From: Candidatus Stahliibacteriota bacterium
GTDB taxonomy: Bacteria > Hydrothermota > Tepidihabitantia > B3-TA06
Assembly: GCA_004375895.1 (NCBI GenBank)
Contig: SOJW01000010.1
Span: forward strand, 1-64,000
Direction: 5' to 3'
DNA: 64,000 nucleotides
Shown here: in pieces, positions 8,908-15,909 of the stretch
How positions within the stretch are numbered: the first letter of the stretch is position 1
How the letters are laid out: every line of letters begins with the position of its first letter
Program-made: the position numbers and the translations under genes
Notes under the pieces: generated by a model
What the model was told of the DNA's origin: nothing
Databases searched by the model: none
What the model saw: the letters and a program-made list of their open reading frames with translations, nothing else

Positions 8908-8930
8908 AACAGACACTCTTGTCTGTTCAA
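8908..8930 (+). repeat. Perfect short inverted repeat
   Basis: GAACAGACA and TGTCTGTTC form a 9-bp stem with a 4-base loop (CTCT) in the gap before lepB. No T run follows. It is probably a REP-like element rather than a terminator. Confidence 0.5.
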
Positions 8931-8998
8931 AAGTCTTTGTCAAGAGGAAAAACTTACGTTCTTCCCCATCCGCGTATCGCCCTGAGAGATGTAACCGC

Positions 8999-9026
8999 TT
9001 GACTTACCCCCTGCCCCATTTATAAT
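8999..9026 (+). promoter_or_regulatory. lepB promoter, leaderless layout
   Basis: TTGACT at 8999-9004, 16-bp spacer, perfect TATAAT at 9021-9026. Only 8 bases separate the -10 box from the ATG at 9035, so transcription should start at or next to the start codon. Confidence 0.75.
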
Positions 9027-9034
9027 CAAGGTTA

Positions 9035-9919
9035 ATGGCGAAGCACAAGCGTAAAAAGAAACCCGTAACACCCGTAACACCCGTAACACAACCAGCCCAA
9101 CTAAAGCCTGGGGCTAAAGGTGCAAAGCCCAAGAAATCGGCCGGGCGCAGGGTGTGGGAGTTCGTGCGCTCGTGGGGGACGGTGATCCTTGTCGTTCTGG
9201 CGATCCGGGCGTTCGTTATCGAGGCGTTCACCGTGCCCACCGGCTCGATGGAGACAACCATCCTGCCCGGCGACTTCCTTCTGGTAAACAAGTTCGTCTA
9301 CGGGTTCAAGGCGCCGTTCACCAATGCGGGAATCATCGGCGGCCGGATGCCCCGCCGCGGCGAGATTATCGTTTTCCGCTACCCGCGCGACCCACGCTGG
9401 CCCCAACCTGAGGGACGGTATGCCCGATTCTTCCCCAAGTGGTTTCCCCTGTTGCCGATTTTCTGGGACCGCGAGCTAAAGAAGTTCCACTGGTACTCGC
9501 CGCGCAACTACGTGAAGCGCTGCGTGGGCCTGCCGGCGGACACGGTGGAGATCATCAACAAACGTGTTTACGTGAACGGCGAGCCATTCGACAATCCGCA
9601 CGCGGTGCACATGGACCGCAGGCTGATCCCGCGCACGGTAGAGTACGAGGGCTTCAACGAACGCTGGCAGAGCCTTGAGTTTGAGGGACACTACGAGGTG
9701 CGCGACAACTTCGGGCCTATCATCGTGCCTGAGGGCTACGTGTTCGGCATGGGCGACAACCGCGACTTCTCAGACGACTGCCGCTACTGGGGACCGATCC
9801 CTGTAAAGTTCCTGAAAGGCTCGCCGGTAGTGATCTACTACTCACTGGGCGAGGGCTCGAACATCCTTGAGCGCATCGTTCGCACCCAGTGGAAACGCAT
9901 CGGCCGGGTCGTCAGATAA
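9035..9919 (+). CDS. lepB: Signal peptidase I
   Basis: Membrane serine protease that removes signal peptides from exported proteins. 294 residues: a basic N-terminus with a PVTPVTPVT repeat (residues 11-19), one membrane helix (about 48-65), catalytic Ser71 in PTGSM, catalytic Lys161 in NYVKRCVGLPAD, and the GMGDNRDFSDD box near residue 250. An insert of about 35 residues (120-155) lengthens it relative to minimal enzymes. The promoter leaves essentially no leader, and the DNA encoding PVTPVTPVT is a repeat of CCCGTAACAC, also seen after tRNA-Gly. Confidence 0.95.
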   Translation: MAKHKRKKKPVTPVTPVTQPAQLKPGAKGAKPKKSAGRRVWEFVRSWGTVILVVLAIRAFVIEAFTVPTGSMETTILPGDFLLVNKFVYGFKAPFTNAGIIGGRMPRRGEIIVFRYPRDPRWPQPEGRYARFFPKWFPLLPIFWDRELKKFHWYSPRNYVKRCVGLPADTVEIINKRVYVNGEPFDNPHAVHMDRRLIPRTVEYEGFNERWQSLEFEGHYEVRDNFGPIIVPEGYVFGMGDNRDFSDDCRYWGPIPVKFLKGSPVVIYYSLGEGSNILERIVRTQWKRIGRVVR

Positions 9920-9926
9920 TCCTCGC

Positions 9927-10493
9927 TCAAATCTTTCTACCCACACTGAATCCCAGACCAAGATATTTGCCGATTCCATGATAGGTGCGAGCTCCGGGGG
10001 TGTAGACGATCGGTCTTGCCTTCTCGATGTCCGGGTATCCATCTTCGCCAAGCACCTCCTCGTCGGCCTTAACGTCGGCAATCTCGCCCACGAACTGCGT
10101 GTGCAGCCCAAGTTCAAAGGCGTGCAGCAGCTTGCATTCGAGCACCAACGGAAACTCCTTGACATACGGTGCGTCTACCAGATCGCTTTTAACCGGCGTC
10201 AATCCGGTGGCTGCAAACTTATCCGTATCCCTGCCTGAGACGATGCCGAAGTAATCGGCTTGTTTGAGGTACTTCTCCGAAGGAACGTTGATTGTGAACG
10301 CCTTTCTTCTCTTGATGTTGCCGTAGGTATACCTTGTGTTCCTGAGCGATACGTACACACATGGTGGGTCGGAGCAGCAAACCCCTACCCAGGCAGCGGT
10401 CATGACGTTCGGCTTGCCGCGAGCGTCGTAGGTGCCCACGACCCAAACCGGGACAGGCAAGACGATTGTTACGGCACCCAGAGATTTCTTCAT
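9927..10493 (-). CDS. Flavin reductase-like FMN-binding split-barrel protein
   Basis: 188 residues of the flavin reductase/high-molecular-weight-rubredoxin-type FMN-binding family. Typical segments are [11 protein letters not shown]...[24 protein letters not shown] near the N-terminus, FTINVPS (about 69-75) and [12 protein letters not shown]...FVGEIADV. Members bind FMN and either reduce free flavin with NAD(P)H or act as small redox proteins. The ATG follows AGGAG. It is convergent with lepB (7-base gap) and divergent from dgt. The physiological partner is unknown. Confidence 0.88.
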   Translation of the reverse strand: MKKSLGAVTIVLPVPVWVVGTYDARGKPNVMTAAWVGVCCSDPPCVYVSLRNTRYTYGNIKRRKAFTINVPSEKYLKQADYFGIVSGRDTDKFAATGLTPVKSDLVDAPYVKEFPLVLECKLLHAFELGLHTQFVGEIADVKADEEVLGEDGYPDIEKARPIVYTPGARTYHGIGKYLGLGFSVGRKI

Positions 10494-10514
10494 GATGAGC
10501 TCCTAGTTTTCAGC

Positions 10515-10542
10515 ATATTACTCGATAGTGCTTTGACTGCAA
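10515..10542 (-). promoter_or_regulatory. Likely promoter of the flavin reductase gene
   Basis: Minus strand: TTGCAG at 10542-10537, 16-bp spacer, TAATAT at 10520-10515. It overlaps the dgt control region. TTGACTGCA occurs twice there as a direct repeat (10533-10541, 10549-10557), a possible operator. Confidence 0.5.
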
Positions 10543-10548
10543 GGACGG

Positions 10549-10576
10549 TTGACTGCAGCATAGTAATCGCTAGACT
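10549..10576 (+). promoter_or_regulatory. dgt promoter, leaderless layout
   Basis: TTGACT at 10549-10554, 16-bp spacer, TAGACT at 10571-10576, then only 5 bases to the ATG at 10582. No ribosome-binding sequence fits between them. Confidence 0.7.
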
Positions 10577-10581
10577 ATCGC

Positions 10582-11733
10582 ATGAGCCAATCGATCCGCG
10601 AGCGCAGAGAAGCACTTGAGGCAAAGATCTTCTTTCACCCCTATGCGACGCTTTCGGCAAACTCCAAGGGCAGGCTGAGGCCTGAGCCACCGGATCCGGT
10701 TCGCACCGTTTTCGAGCGCGATACTCACCGCATCCTCTACAGCCTTTCGTTCCGCCGGCTGCGCCACAAGACCCAGGTTTTCCTTCTGCCTGAAAACGAC
10801 CACATCGCCACCCGGATGGAGCACGCGCTTTACGTGGCCTCGATCTCGACGACCGTTGCCAGGGCGCTGGGACTGAACTCTGATCTTGTTAACGCTATAG
10901 CCCTTGGCCACGACCTTGGGCACGCGCCGTTCGGTCACGAGGGAGAGAAGGCATTGAACGAGGTGGTCGAGCCTTACGGGCTTCGCTTCGAGCACGAGCT
11001 ACACTCGCTGAGAACGGTCGATCACCTGGCAAAGCTCATAGGTAAAGAGCAGGCAGGGCTGAACCTGACGTTCGAGGTAAGAGACGGCGTCGTGTCGCAC
11101 CTCGGGGAGACCGCCGAGCCTTTGGTGGAGCCTGACTTTGACAAGGACCCGTCACGTTTGTATGAAACGCGCCGCGGGATTGACAAGCCTGTGACGCTTG
11201 AGGGGTGCACCGTGCGGATCGTGGATAGGGTGGCTTATCTTGGCCGCGATCTTGAGGACGCGCTCCGCGCGCATCTTGTAAAAGAGGAGGATGTTCCGCA
11301 GGTTGTCCGCAAGACGCTGGGGACAAACAACGGGCGGATAATCGGGACACTGGTCGAGGATCTGATCGAGGGCAACCACGAGCACCCGCGCTCGATTGGC
11401 TTCAGCCCAAAGATCAACTCGGCGGTTCGCTCGCTTTACCGCTTCAACTACGACCGCGTCTACCTGCATCCACGTGTGGCAAAGCATCATGAGAACGTGC
11501 ACGGCATCATCAGACTCCTCTTTGAGAGACTCCACGAATACCTGGTGAAGGGGGGGTATGAGGAAGGCGATAAGCCGAGTGTTTTCACGCAGTTGGATTA
11601 CTTTGTGCGCTACACCTCCTGCGAGCAGGGTGCGGACCCTGCCCAGGTGGTGATGGACTTTGTTTCCGGCATGACCGACAACTACGCGGTTCGCTGCTTC
11701 GAGGAGCTGTATATACCAAGAGGCATCCGATAG
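10582..11733 (+). CDS. dgt: Deoxyguanosinetriphosphate triphosphohydrolase-like HD protein
   Basis: HD-domain dNTP triphosphohydrolase that cleaves dNTPs to deoxynucleoside and tripolyphosphate. 383 residues, typical of the shorter dGTPase-like class. Metal ligands are visible as RMEHAL (His81), His110-Asp111 in ALGHDLGHAPFGHEGE and a later DRVAYLGRDLEDAL. The RRLRHKTQVF motif is also typical. The start is set by a promoter only 5 bases upstream. It ends 3 bases before the stop of the convergent TPR gene with no terminator between. Exact substrate not known. Confidence 0.93.
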   Translation: MSQSIRERREALEAKIFFHPYATLSANSKGRLRPEPPDPVRTVFERDTHRILYSLSFRRLRHKTQVFLLPENDHIATRMEHALYVASISTTVARALGLNSDLVNAIALGHDLGHAPFGHEGEKALNEVVEPYGLRFEHELHSLRTVDHLAKLIGKEQAGLNLTFEVRDGVVSHLGETAEPLVEPDFDKDPSRLYETRRGIDKPVTLEGCTVRIVDRVAYLGRDLEDALRAHLVKEEDVPQVVRKTLGTNNGRIIGTLVEDLIEGNHEHPRSIGFSPKINSAVRSLYRFNYDRVYLHPRVAKHHENVHGIIRLLFERLHEYLVKGGYEEGDKPSVFTQLDYFVRYTSCEQGADPAQVVMDFVSGMTDNYAVRCFEELYIPRGIR

Positions 11734-11736
11734 CGG

Positions 11737-13326
11737 CTAATTGTTGTTCTTTTGTTGCTCCTCCAACTTGACTCGAATACGATTTAGATTGTAATCGCAA
11801 CTTTCAACTTTATCGGTGGCACCTATTTCTTTAAATAAATCTCTAGCCTGTTGATAATAAGAAGATGCTTCATCCAAACGTCCGAGTTTTGAAAAAATAT
11901 TCCCAATATTGGCAAGGCTATGGGCTTTAATTCCGGGGTTCGCAGTTTCTTCCCCAATAGCCAAAGCCTTTTTATAGGAATCAAGGGCTTCCGTATGCTT
12001 TTTTTCGAGTGTGTAAACAACGCCAATCATGTTTAATACATTAGCTTGTAATTCCGGTTCTTGAATCTCTTGAGCTATTTTTAGGGCCGATTCAAGAAAT
12101 TCTAATGCGTTCTTATAATCCCCAGAATCTGTAAGAATCATTCCGATATTAGCAAGATTTGAGGCTTGCCCCCCTAAATAACTAATCTTCTCAGAAAGCC
12201 GGAGTGCTCGTTTGTAATAATCTAAAGCTTCTTCTCGGTTGCCGCAGGTGTGGTACGCAGCTCCCAGATTCCCTAGTTCAGTAGCTTCCAATCTAGGGTT
12301 TCCAAAATCCTTTGCCATTTTTAAAGCCTGCTTATGATAATTAATCGATTCTTCAGCTCTTCCCAAAGTTCGTATAGCGACTCCTAGGTGACTCAAGGCA
12401 TTAATCTTTACTCCGATATCCCCGGTTTTTTCGGAGAGATTTAGAGCACGTTGATGGAAATCAATCGCTTTCTTGATCTCCCCAATATTCTGATAAACAA
12501 CCCCTATATTATTAAAGGCTATGGCTATGCCGACCAGATTACCAACCTCTTCACATATTGCTAAAGCCTGCTTATAGTAATCTAGAGCTCTGTGAGGTTC
12601 CCCTAATGTGTTGTAGACATTTGCAATATTACCTAAAGTATGTGATTGAGTCTCCTTATTGCCACTCTTTTCGCTTAGCGCAAGTGCCTTTTCATGTAAT
12701 TCAAGCGATTTGTCAAGATTCCCCAAGAACAAATAGACGACCCCCATGCCGTCGAGTTGGATTGCCTGTGGCGCCAAATCTTCCATATCCTCGGCCAACT
12801 TTAAAGCTTTACTATAATAATCCAAAGCTGTGTCTAATTCATCCATACTCCTGTAAACAAGACTTATGTTACTAAAAGCGGGGAGTAGGGCTTCATTAAT
12901 GTTATTGCTTTGGGCCAAATTGATCATTTCAAGAAAGGTTTGTTTTGCTTTCTGCAAAAGGCCACTGTTATATTGGCTTAGTCCGATAGAGTTTAAGAGT
13001 GCGCATCGTTCAGTATCCTCCGAGGCTAAAGTCAAACATCTCTGGAAATTACTTATCGCATCAGGATAACGGAATTCAAGTACTGCCCTGAAACCATCAC
13101 GCAGAAGACGAACTTTCCTTCTATCGGTTATCTCAGGAAGACCATCAAGGTAAACCTGTAACTCCTCATGGACAACTTCCCTCAAGTCTTTTTTGAGCTT
13201 CTGTCTCTCTTTCTTCTGCCGAAGTTTATCCGTGAGGAACCAAACAAACCAAACAATTGTAATGATGCCAATCAAGACTGGCAATATAATTGTTAAAAAA
13301 TGAGTTGACACCCACTTCCAAATCAT
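11737..13326 (-). CDS. Membrane-anchored tetratricopeptide repeat protein
   Basis: 529 residues: one N-terminal membrane helix (about 9-31), a short basic coiled region (QKKERQKLKK), then from about residue 85 roughly ten 40-residue TPRs of the kinesin-light-chain type (pattern ALDYYKQAL...GNLVGIA.A.NNIG.VY) up to the C-terminus. It is likely an inner-membrane scaffold for protein-protein contacts; partner unknown. Two 60-base lines counted by hand (12121, 12481) have 42% and 38% GC, lower than the neighbours, which may mark acquisition from elsewhere. The promoter at 13332-13360 leaves only 5 bases before the ATG. Confidence 0.88.
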   Translation of the reverse strand: MIWKWVSTHFLTIILPVLIGIITIVWFVWFLTDKLRQKKERQKLKKDLREVVHEELQVYLDGLPEITDRRKVRLLRDGFRAVLEFRYPDAISNFQRCLTLASEDTERCALLNSIGLSQYNSGLLQKAKQTFLEMINLAQSNNINEALLPAFSNISLVYRSMDELDTALDYYSKALKLAEDMEDLAPQAIQLDGMGVVYLFLGNLDKSLELHEKALALSEKSGNKETQSHTLGNIANVYNTLGEPHRALDYYKQALAICEEVGNLVGIAIAFNNIGVVYQNIGEIKKAIDFHQRALNLSEKTGDIGVKINALSHLGVAIRTLGRAEESINYHKQALKMAKDFGNPRLEATELGNLGAAYHTCGNREEALDYYKRALRLSEKISYLGGQASNLANIGMILTDSGDYKNALEFLESALKIAQEIQEPELQANVLNMIGVVYTLEKKHTEALDSYKKALAIGEETANPGIKAHSLANIGNIFSKLGRLDEASSYYQQARDLFKEIGATDKVESCDYNLNRIRVKLEEQQKNNN

Positions 13327-13331
13327 ATCAC

Positions 13332-13360
13332 ATCATACCATCTTAAGCGATTTTTGTCAA
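13332..13360 (-). promoter_or_regulatory. TPR gene promoter, leaderless layout
   Basis: Minus strand: TTGACA at 13360-13355, 17-bp spacer, TATGAT at 13337-13332, then 5 bases (GTGAT) to the ATG at 13326. Confidence 0.75.
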
Positions 13361-13374
13361 GGATTTCACGCAAC

Positions 13375-13674
13375 TCCCCTCCCTTGACGGGAGGGGGGAA
13401 GGGGGAGGGTGATTTCTGTCATTGCGCTGATAGGAAATAATCGTTGACCACCTTCAATAACAGAGAGATTGATGATAAAAGTATGGGGATGAATTCTCGG
13501 ATTGCGCTCCATATGAGATCGCCACCCTCCATTCGGTCGGTCGCGATGACACTCACCCCAGCCTTTGTCCTGCCAGACGGTGGCACTTCGCCCCATCGAG
13601 TGGGAGGAGATGAGCACCCCACGCGGTTGTTTCACATCCTGGACGGCAGGACAGGTGACGTCGCGGGGACCTCG
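13375..13674. repeat. Intergenic mosaic of short dispersed repeats
   Basis: No gene seen. The stretch contains a G-rich palindrome (CCCTCCCTTGACGGGAGGG), a divergent ATCTCATATG element (13497-13552), a block CCTGCCAGACGG followed by TGGCACTTCG (13569-13590) that recurs almost unchanged at 42701-42722, and GTCGCGGGGACC, which recurs at 13958 and, in shortened form, near 57460. Confidence 0.55.
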
Positions 13675-13713
13675 AATAAATGCTTCTTTTGCACCAACGG
13701 CAAAAAATCGCAA
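13675..13713 (-). repeat. Dispersed hairpin repeat, copy B
   Basis: Minus strand: TTGCGAT, stem TTTTGC/GCAAAA with loop CGTTGGT, then GAAGCATTTATT. It keeps the flanks of copies A, C and D, with GAAGC instead of GGAGC. Confidence 0.65.
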
Positions 13714-13748
13714 TAGTAAGGGGGACAGGCGTTTGGTCGGAGAGTCTG

Positions 13749-13886
13749 TTATGCGCCGAAGATCGCTTCGCGGAAGAAGAAAAACACCAGGATAGCGAAG
13801 AAGATAAGCACCACGCTCACCACCACAGCTATGATGCCTATGCGGAAACTGCGGGCGTGACTGACCCTTGGAACCCTTTTAATCAT
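13749..13886 (-). CDS. 45-residue single-span membrane protein
   Basis: The frame starts with ATG at 13886 (MIKRVPRVSHARSFRIG) and has a positively charged N-terminus followed by one very hydrophobic helix (IIAVVVSVVLIFFAILVFFFF) and a short tail. The longer open frame to 13982 runs into repeat DNA and is not believed. The start is supported by TTGACG, 16-bp spacer, TATACT and 7 bases to the ATG, matching the leaderless layout of other genes here. No family recognised. The charge pattern suggests an N-in orientation. Confidence 0.55.
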   Translation of the reverse strand: MIKRVPRVSHARSFRIGIIAVVVSVVLIFFAILVFFFFREAIFGA

Positions 13887-13893
13887 CGTAATA

Positions 13894-13921
13894 AGTATAC
13901 CGACTCTAACCCGGCCGTCAA
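13894..13921 (-). promoter_or_regulatory. Promoter of the 45-residue membrane protein, leaderless layout
   Basis: Minus strand: TTGACG at 13921-13916, 16-bp spacer, TATACT at 13899-13894, 7 bases to ATG 13886. Confidence 0.6.
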
Positions 13922-14013
13922 GGGAACACCCCACGAAGTCACTGCGTCGGTTTGCGCCGTCGCGGGGACCCCGAAGAAACATTCAAACCCAATTCTCCCA
14001 GATTCGGGGTGAA

Positions 14014-14457
14014 TCATCTTTCGACTATGGTTACCGGAAAGCTCACGGTGCCGAACGGCGTGTCAAAGTAGACCGTGCCAACGATCTTGTAGCGTGCTCC
14101 AAGGTTCTTAATGGTAGAGATGATTGCGGCACCAACCTGGGCGTAGTCGATGGTAATCACCGGCGATATCTTGACCGACTCCCCCGAAGGGATGCGAGTC
14201 TTAAGGTTGGAAACACCGTTGGCCACATGCTCATCGTTTACGTATAGGTCAAAGCGCATCCGGTCAAGCACAACGTCTATCCTGTTCGGGTTGGTGACGT
14301 CTATGTTGATAGCGATCCGCAGGTAGCTAAGGGTGATCTTCTTGATTGAGGTTCCTGCCAGCCGGAACTCGCATTTCTGAAGCTGGGTGCGCCGGAGTAT
14401 AAAGCAGCCCGGCAGCATCGCGGCCAGAAACACCGCAGTGAGTATCTTTCGCATCAC
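14014..14457 (-). CDS. LEA14-like (LEA type 2) lipoprotein, paralogue 2
   Basis: 147 residues: a lipoprotein signal peptide with lipobox LPGC (Cys about 18) and a WHy/LEA14 domain (about 28-147) with the typical segment VTNPNRIDVVLDRMRFDLYVND. These water-stress-type domains occur in many envelope lipoproteins; the molecular job is unknown. It follows its paralogue by 3 bases and the start (GTG 14457 or ATG 14454) lies just after that stop, so they are one operon. The two arose by duplication. Confidence 0.82.
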   Translation of the reverse strand: MMRKILTAVFLAAMLPGCFILRRTQLQKCEFRLAGTSIKKITLSYLRIAINIDVTNPNRIDVVLDRMRFDLYVNDEHVANGVSNLKTRIPSGESVKISPVITIDYAQVGAAIISTIKNLGARYKIVGTVYFDTPFGTVSFPVTIVER

Positions 14458-14460
14458 CCT

Positions 14461-14925
14461 CTAAAGAAGTGGGAGGTAAAGGCTTGAGATGGTCGTCCAG
14501 GAGTGATATGCGCCGAGCGGGGTCTCGTAGTAAACCTTTGCCCTGATGCTGTAGGAAGCGGAGTGTGATTTGATCATATTGAAGATGGCCAGGCCTGCGC
14601 TGAGGTAGTCGATGGCAATGTCGGCTTTGAATTTTACCGACTCGCCTGGCGGGATGGGTTTATCCTTGAAGCTCGCCGCCCCGCCGCCTATCTCCTGGCC
14701 GTTGGCGTATATCCTGAGTTGCATGCGGTCGATTATCACCCCAACCCCGTTAGGGTTGGTGACGTCCAGCTCCAGCTGTAGCTTGGCATAGGTAAGGGCT
14801 TTCTCAGTGGTCTTGACGTCGGCCACGCGGAAATCGCAGTCCTTGATTCCCTTGGGCCGCGTGCCCACGCAGCCTGCAAGAAAGATCGATGTCAAGACTG
14901 CAATCACGGATAATGTCTTTCTCAT
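14461..14925 (-). CDS. LEA14-like (LEA type 2) lipoprotein, paralogue 1
   Basis: 154 residues from ATG 14925, preceded by GGAGGAAG. Lipobox LAGC (Cys about 18), then a WHy/LEA14 domain with VTNPNGVGVIIDRMQLRIYANGQ. The pattern is shared with the downstream copy. The last ~15 residues (YHSWTTISSLYLPLL) no longer align with the paralogue's SFPVTIVER ending, so the C-terminus may have drifted or been frameshifted. Likely periplasm-facing and membrane-anchored by lipid. Confidence 0.82.
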   Translation of the reverse strand: MRKTLSVIAVLTSIFLAGCVGTRPKGIKDCDFRVADVKTTEKALTYAKLQLELDVTNPNGVGVIIDRMQLRIYANGQEIGGGAASFKDKPIPPGESVKFKADIAIDYLSAGLAIFNMIKSHSASYSIRAKVYYETPLGAYHSWTTISSLYLPLL

Positions 14926-14943
14926 AACTTCCTCCAATCAGGA

Positions 14944-14971
14944 AGACTACGTTCTAAAACCTGCTTGTCAA
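14944..14971 (-). promoter_or_regulatory. Promoter of the LEA14-like pair
   Basis: Minus strand: TTGACA at 14971-14966, 16-bp spacer, TAGTCT at 14949-14944; short leader with GGAGGAAG. It is divergent from the nitroreductase promoter, about 30 bases away. Confidence 0.6.
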
Positions 14972-15002
14972 GTAGTTCCTTCAATCGAGCAGACGGTCGG
15001 TG

Positions 15003-15030
15003 TTGACTTGAGGTTTCAAGGAGGTATTCT
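15003..15030 (+). promoter_or_regulatory. Nitroreductase promoter, leaderless layout
   Basis: TTGACT at 15003-15008, 16-bp spacer, TATTCT at 15025-15030, 5 bases to ATG 15036. An AAGGAGG lies inside the spacer, 11 bases from the ATG. If it is used for translation, a second promoter further upstream would be needed. Confidence 0.55.
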
Positions 15031-15035
15031 TAGTC

Positions 15036-15611
15036 ATGGATAGATGGAGCGCATTTTTTGAATTGGTTGAAACCAGACGAAGCATCCGCCGCTTCGAGGA
15101 TAAGGAGGTAGAGGAAGAAAAGATCACGAAGATACTTGAAGCTCTCAGGCTTGCGCCCTCATCCTCGAACTCGCAGCCCTGGCACGTGGTGGTGGTGAGA
15201 GATAAGGAGGTAATCTCAGCACTCTCAAAGGCCGCACCTTTAGGGTCGCGCTTCGTGATCTCCTGGATGTCCGGGGCTCCGTTGGTGTTCGTCTTAACAG
15301 TGCGCCGGAAACTAACCCACAGGGTGGCCCATGTATTCGGACACTCAAACCTCTGGCTTGATGCAGGGATAGCCGGTGAGCATCTTGTATTGGCAGCGCA
15401 CGCCCTCGGGCTCGGCACCTGCTGGATCGGCTGGTTCAACGAGAAAAAGGTGCGCGAGCTTGTGGATATACCTCGTTCCTACGAGGTGGTCGCTTTGATA
15501 CCGTGCGGTTACCCTGCCGAAGAACCCGAACCCCGGACACGGAAAAACCTGAACCAGATATACTCAATTGAGCGATTCGGCACCTCAGAGGGGATGGATG
15601 AGATATCCTAA
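15036..15611 (+). CDS. Nitroreductase family FMN-dependent oxidoreductase
   Basis: 191 residues. The N-terminal RRSIRRFEDKEV motif binds FMN phosphate. APSSSNSQPWHVVVVRD is the classic second motif, and the AHALGLGTCWIGWF segment plus ...IPCGYPAEEP complete the fold. Members are homodimers that use NAD(P)H to reduce nitro groups, quinones, enones or related substrates. The physiological substrate cannot be inferred. Single-gene unit, divergent from the LEA14-like pair. Confidence 0.93.
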   Translation: MDRWSAFFELVETRRSIRRFEDKEVEEEKITKILEALRLAPSSSNSQPWHVVVVRDKEVISALSKAAPLGSRFVISWMSGAPLVFVLTVRRKLTHRVAHVFGHSNLWLDAGIAGEHLVLAAHALGLGTCWIGWFNEKKVRELVDIPRSYEVVALIPCGYPAEEPEPRTRKNLNQIYSIERFGTSEGMDEIS

Positions 15612-15629
15612 GGAACTTATCCTGGGGTA

Positions 15630-15657
15630 TTGACAAGTTGCGTTACTTCATTATCAT
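15630..15657 (+). promoter_or_regulatory. Candidate promoter upstream of the PorV-OmpA gene
   Basis: TTGACA at 15630-15635, 16-bp spacer, TATCAT at 15652-15657. The leader to the ATG at 15910 would be about 245 bases and would include the possible small ORF at 15691. Confidence 0.5.
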
Positions 15658-15690
15658 TGTGAGAGTGAAGAAGTGCGTGGGAGAGTATAA

Positions 15691-15831
15691 GTGGATTTAA
15701 GGATTTACGATCGTGCCGGGGATTATCTTGGCACGCGGGTCGAGGATCACAGCTATAGGGCTAAGGGACAGTTTGAGCCCTGCAATGATCTTAGCCCTCA
15801 AACCGATCAGGCAGGCGGTTATGCCTTATAG
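15691..15831 (+). CDS. Possible 46-residue protein in the PorV-OmpA leader
   Basis: GTG at 15691 follows GGGAGAG and opens a 46-codon frame (MDLRIYDRAGDYLGTR...QAGGYAL) ending at 15831. The composition reads like a soluble peptide and it lies between the promoter and the next gene. No family, no conservation evidence; it could be a leader ORF or chance. Confidence 0.25.
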   Translation: MDLRIYDRAGDYLGTRVEDHSYRAKGQFEPCNDLSPQTDQAGGYAL

Positions 15832-15909
15832 CTTTAAGTGCATTCCCGACAGTTATGGACATAAACCAAGAAACGTAGTTAAAAAAGCACTCTGCCAAGG
15901 AGGGGGCTT

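Noticed and set aside
13749-13982. 77-residue version of the small membrane protein
   Set aside because: The extra 32 codons lie in a dispersed repeat and upstream of the promoter at 13894-13921.
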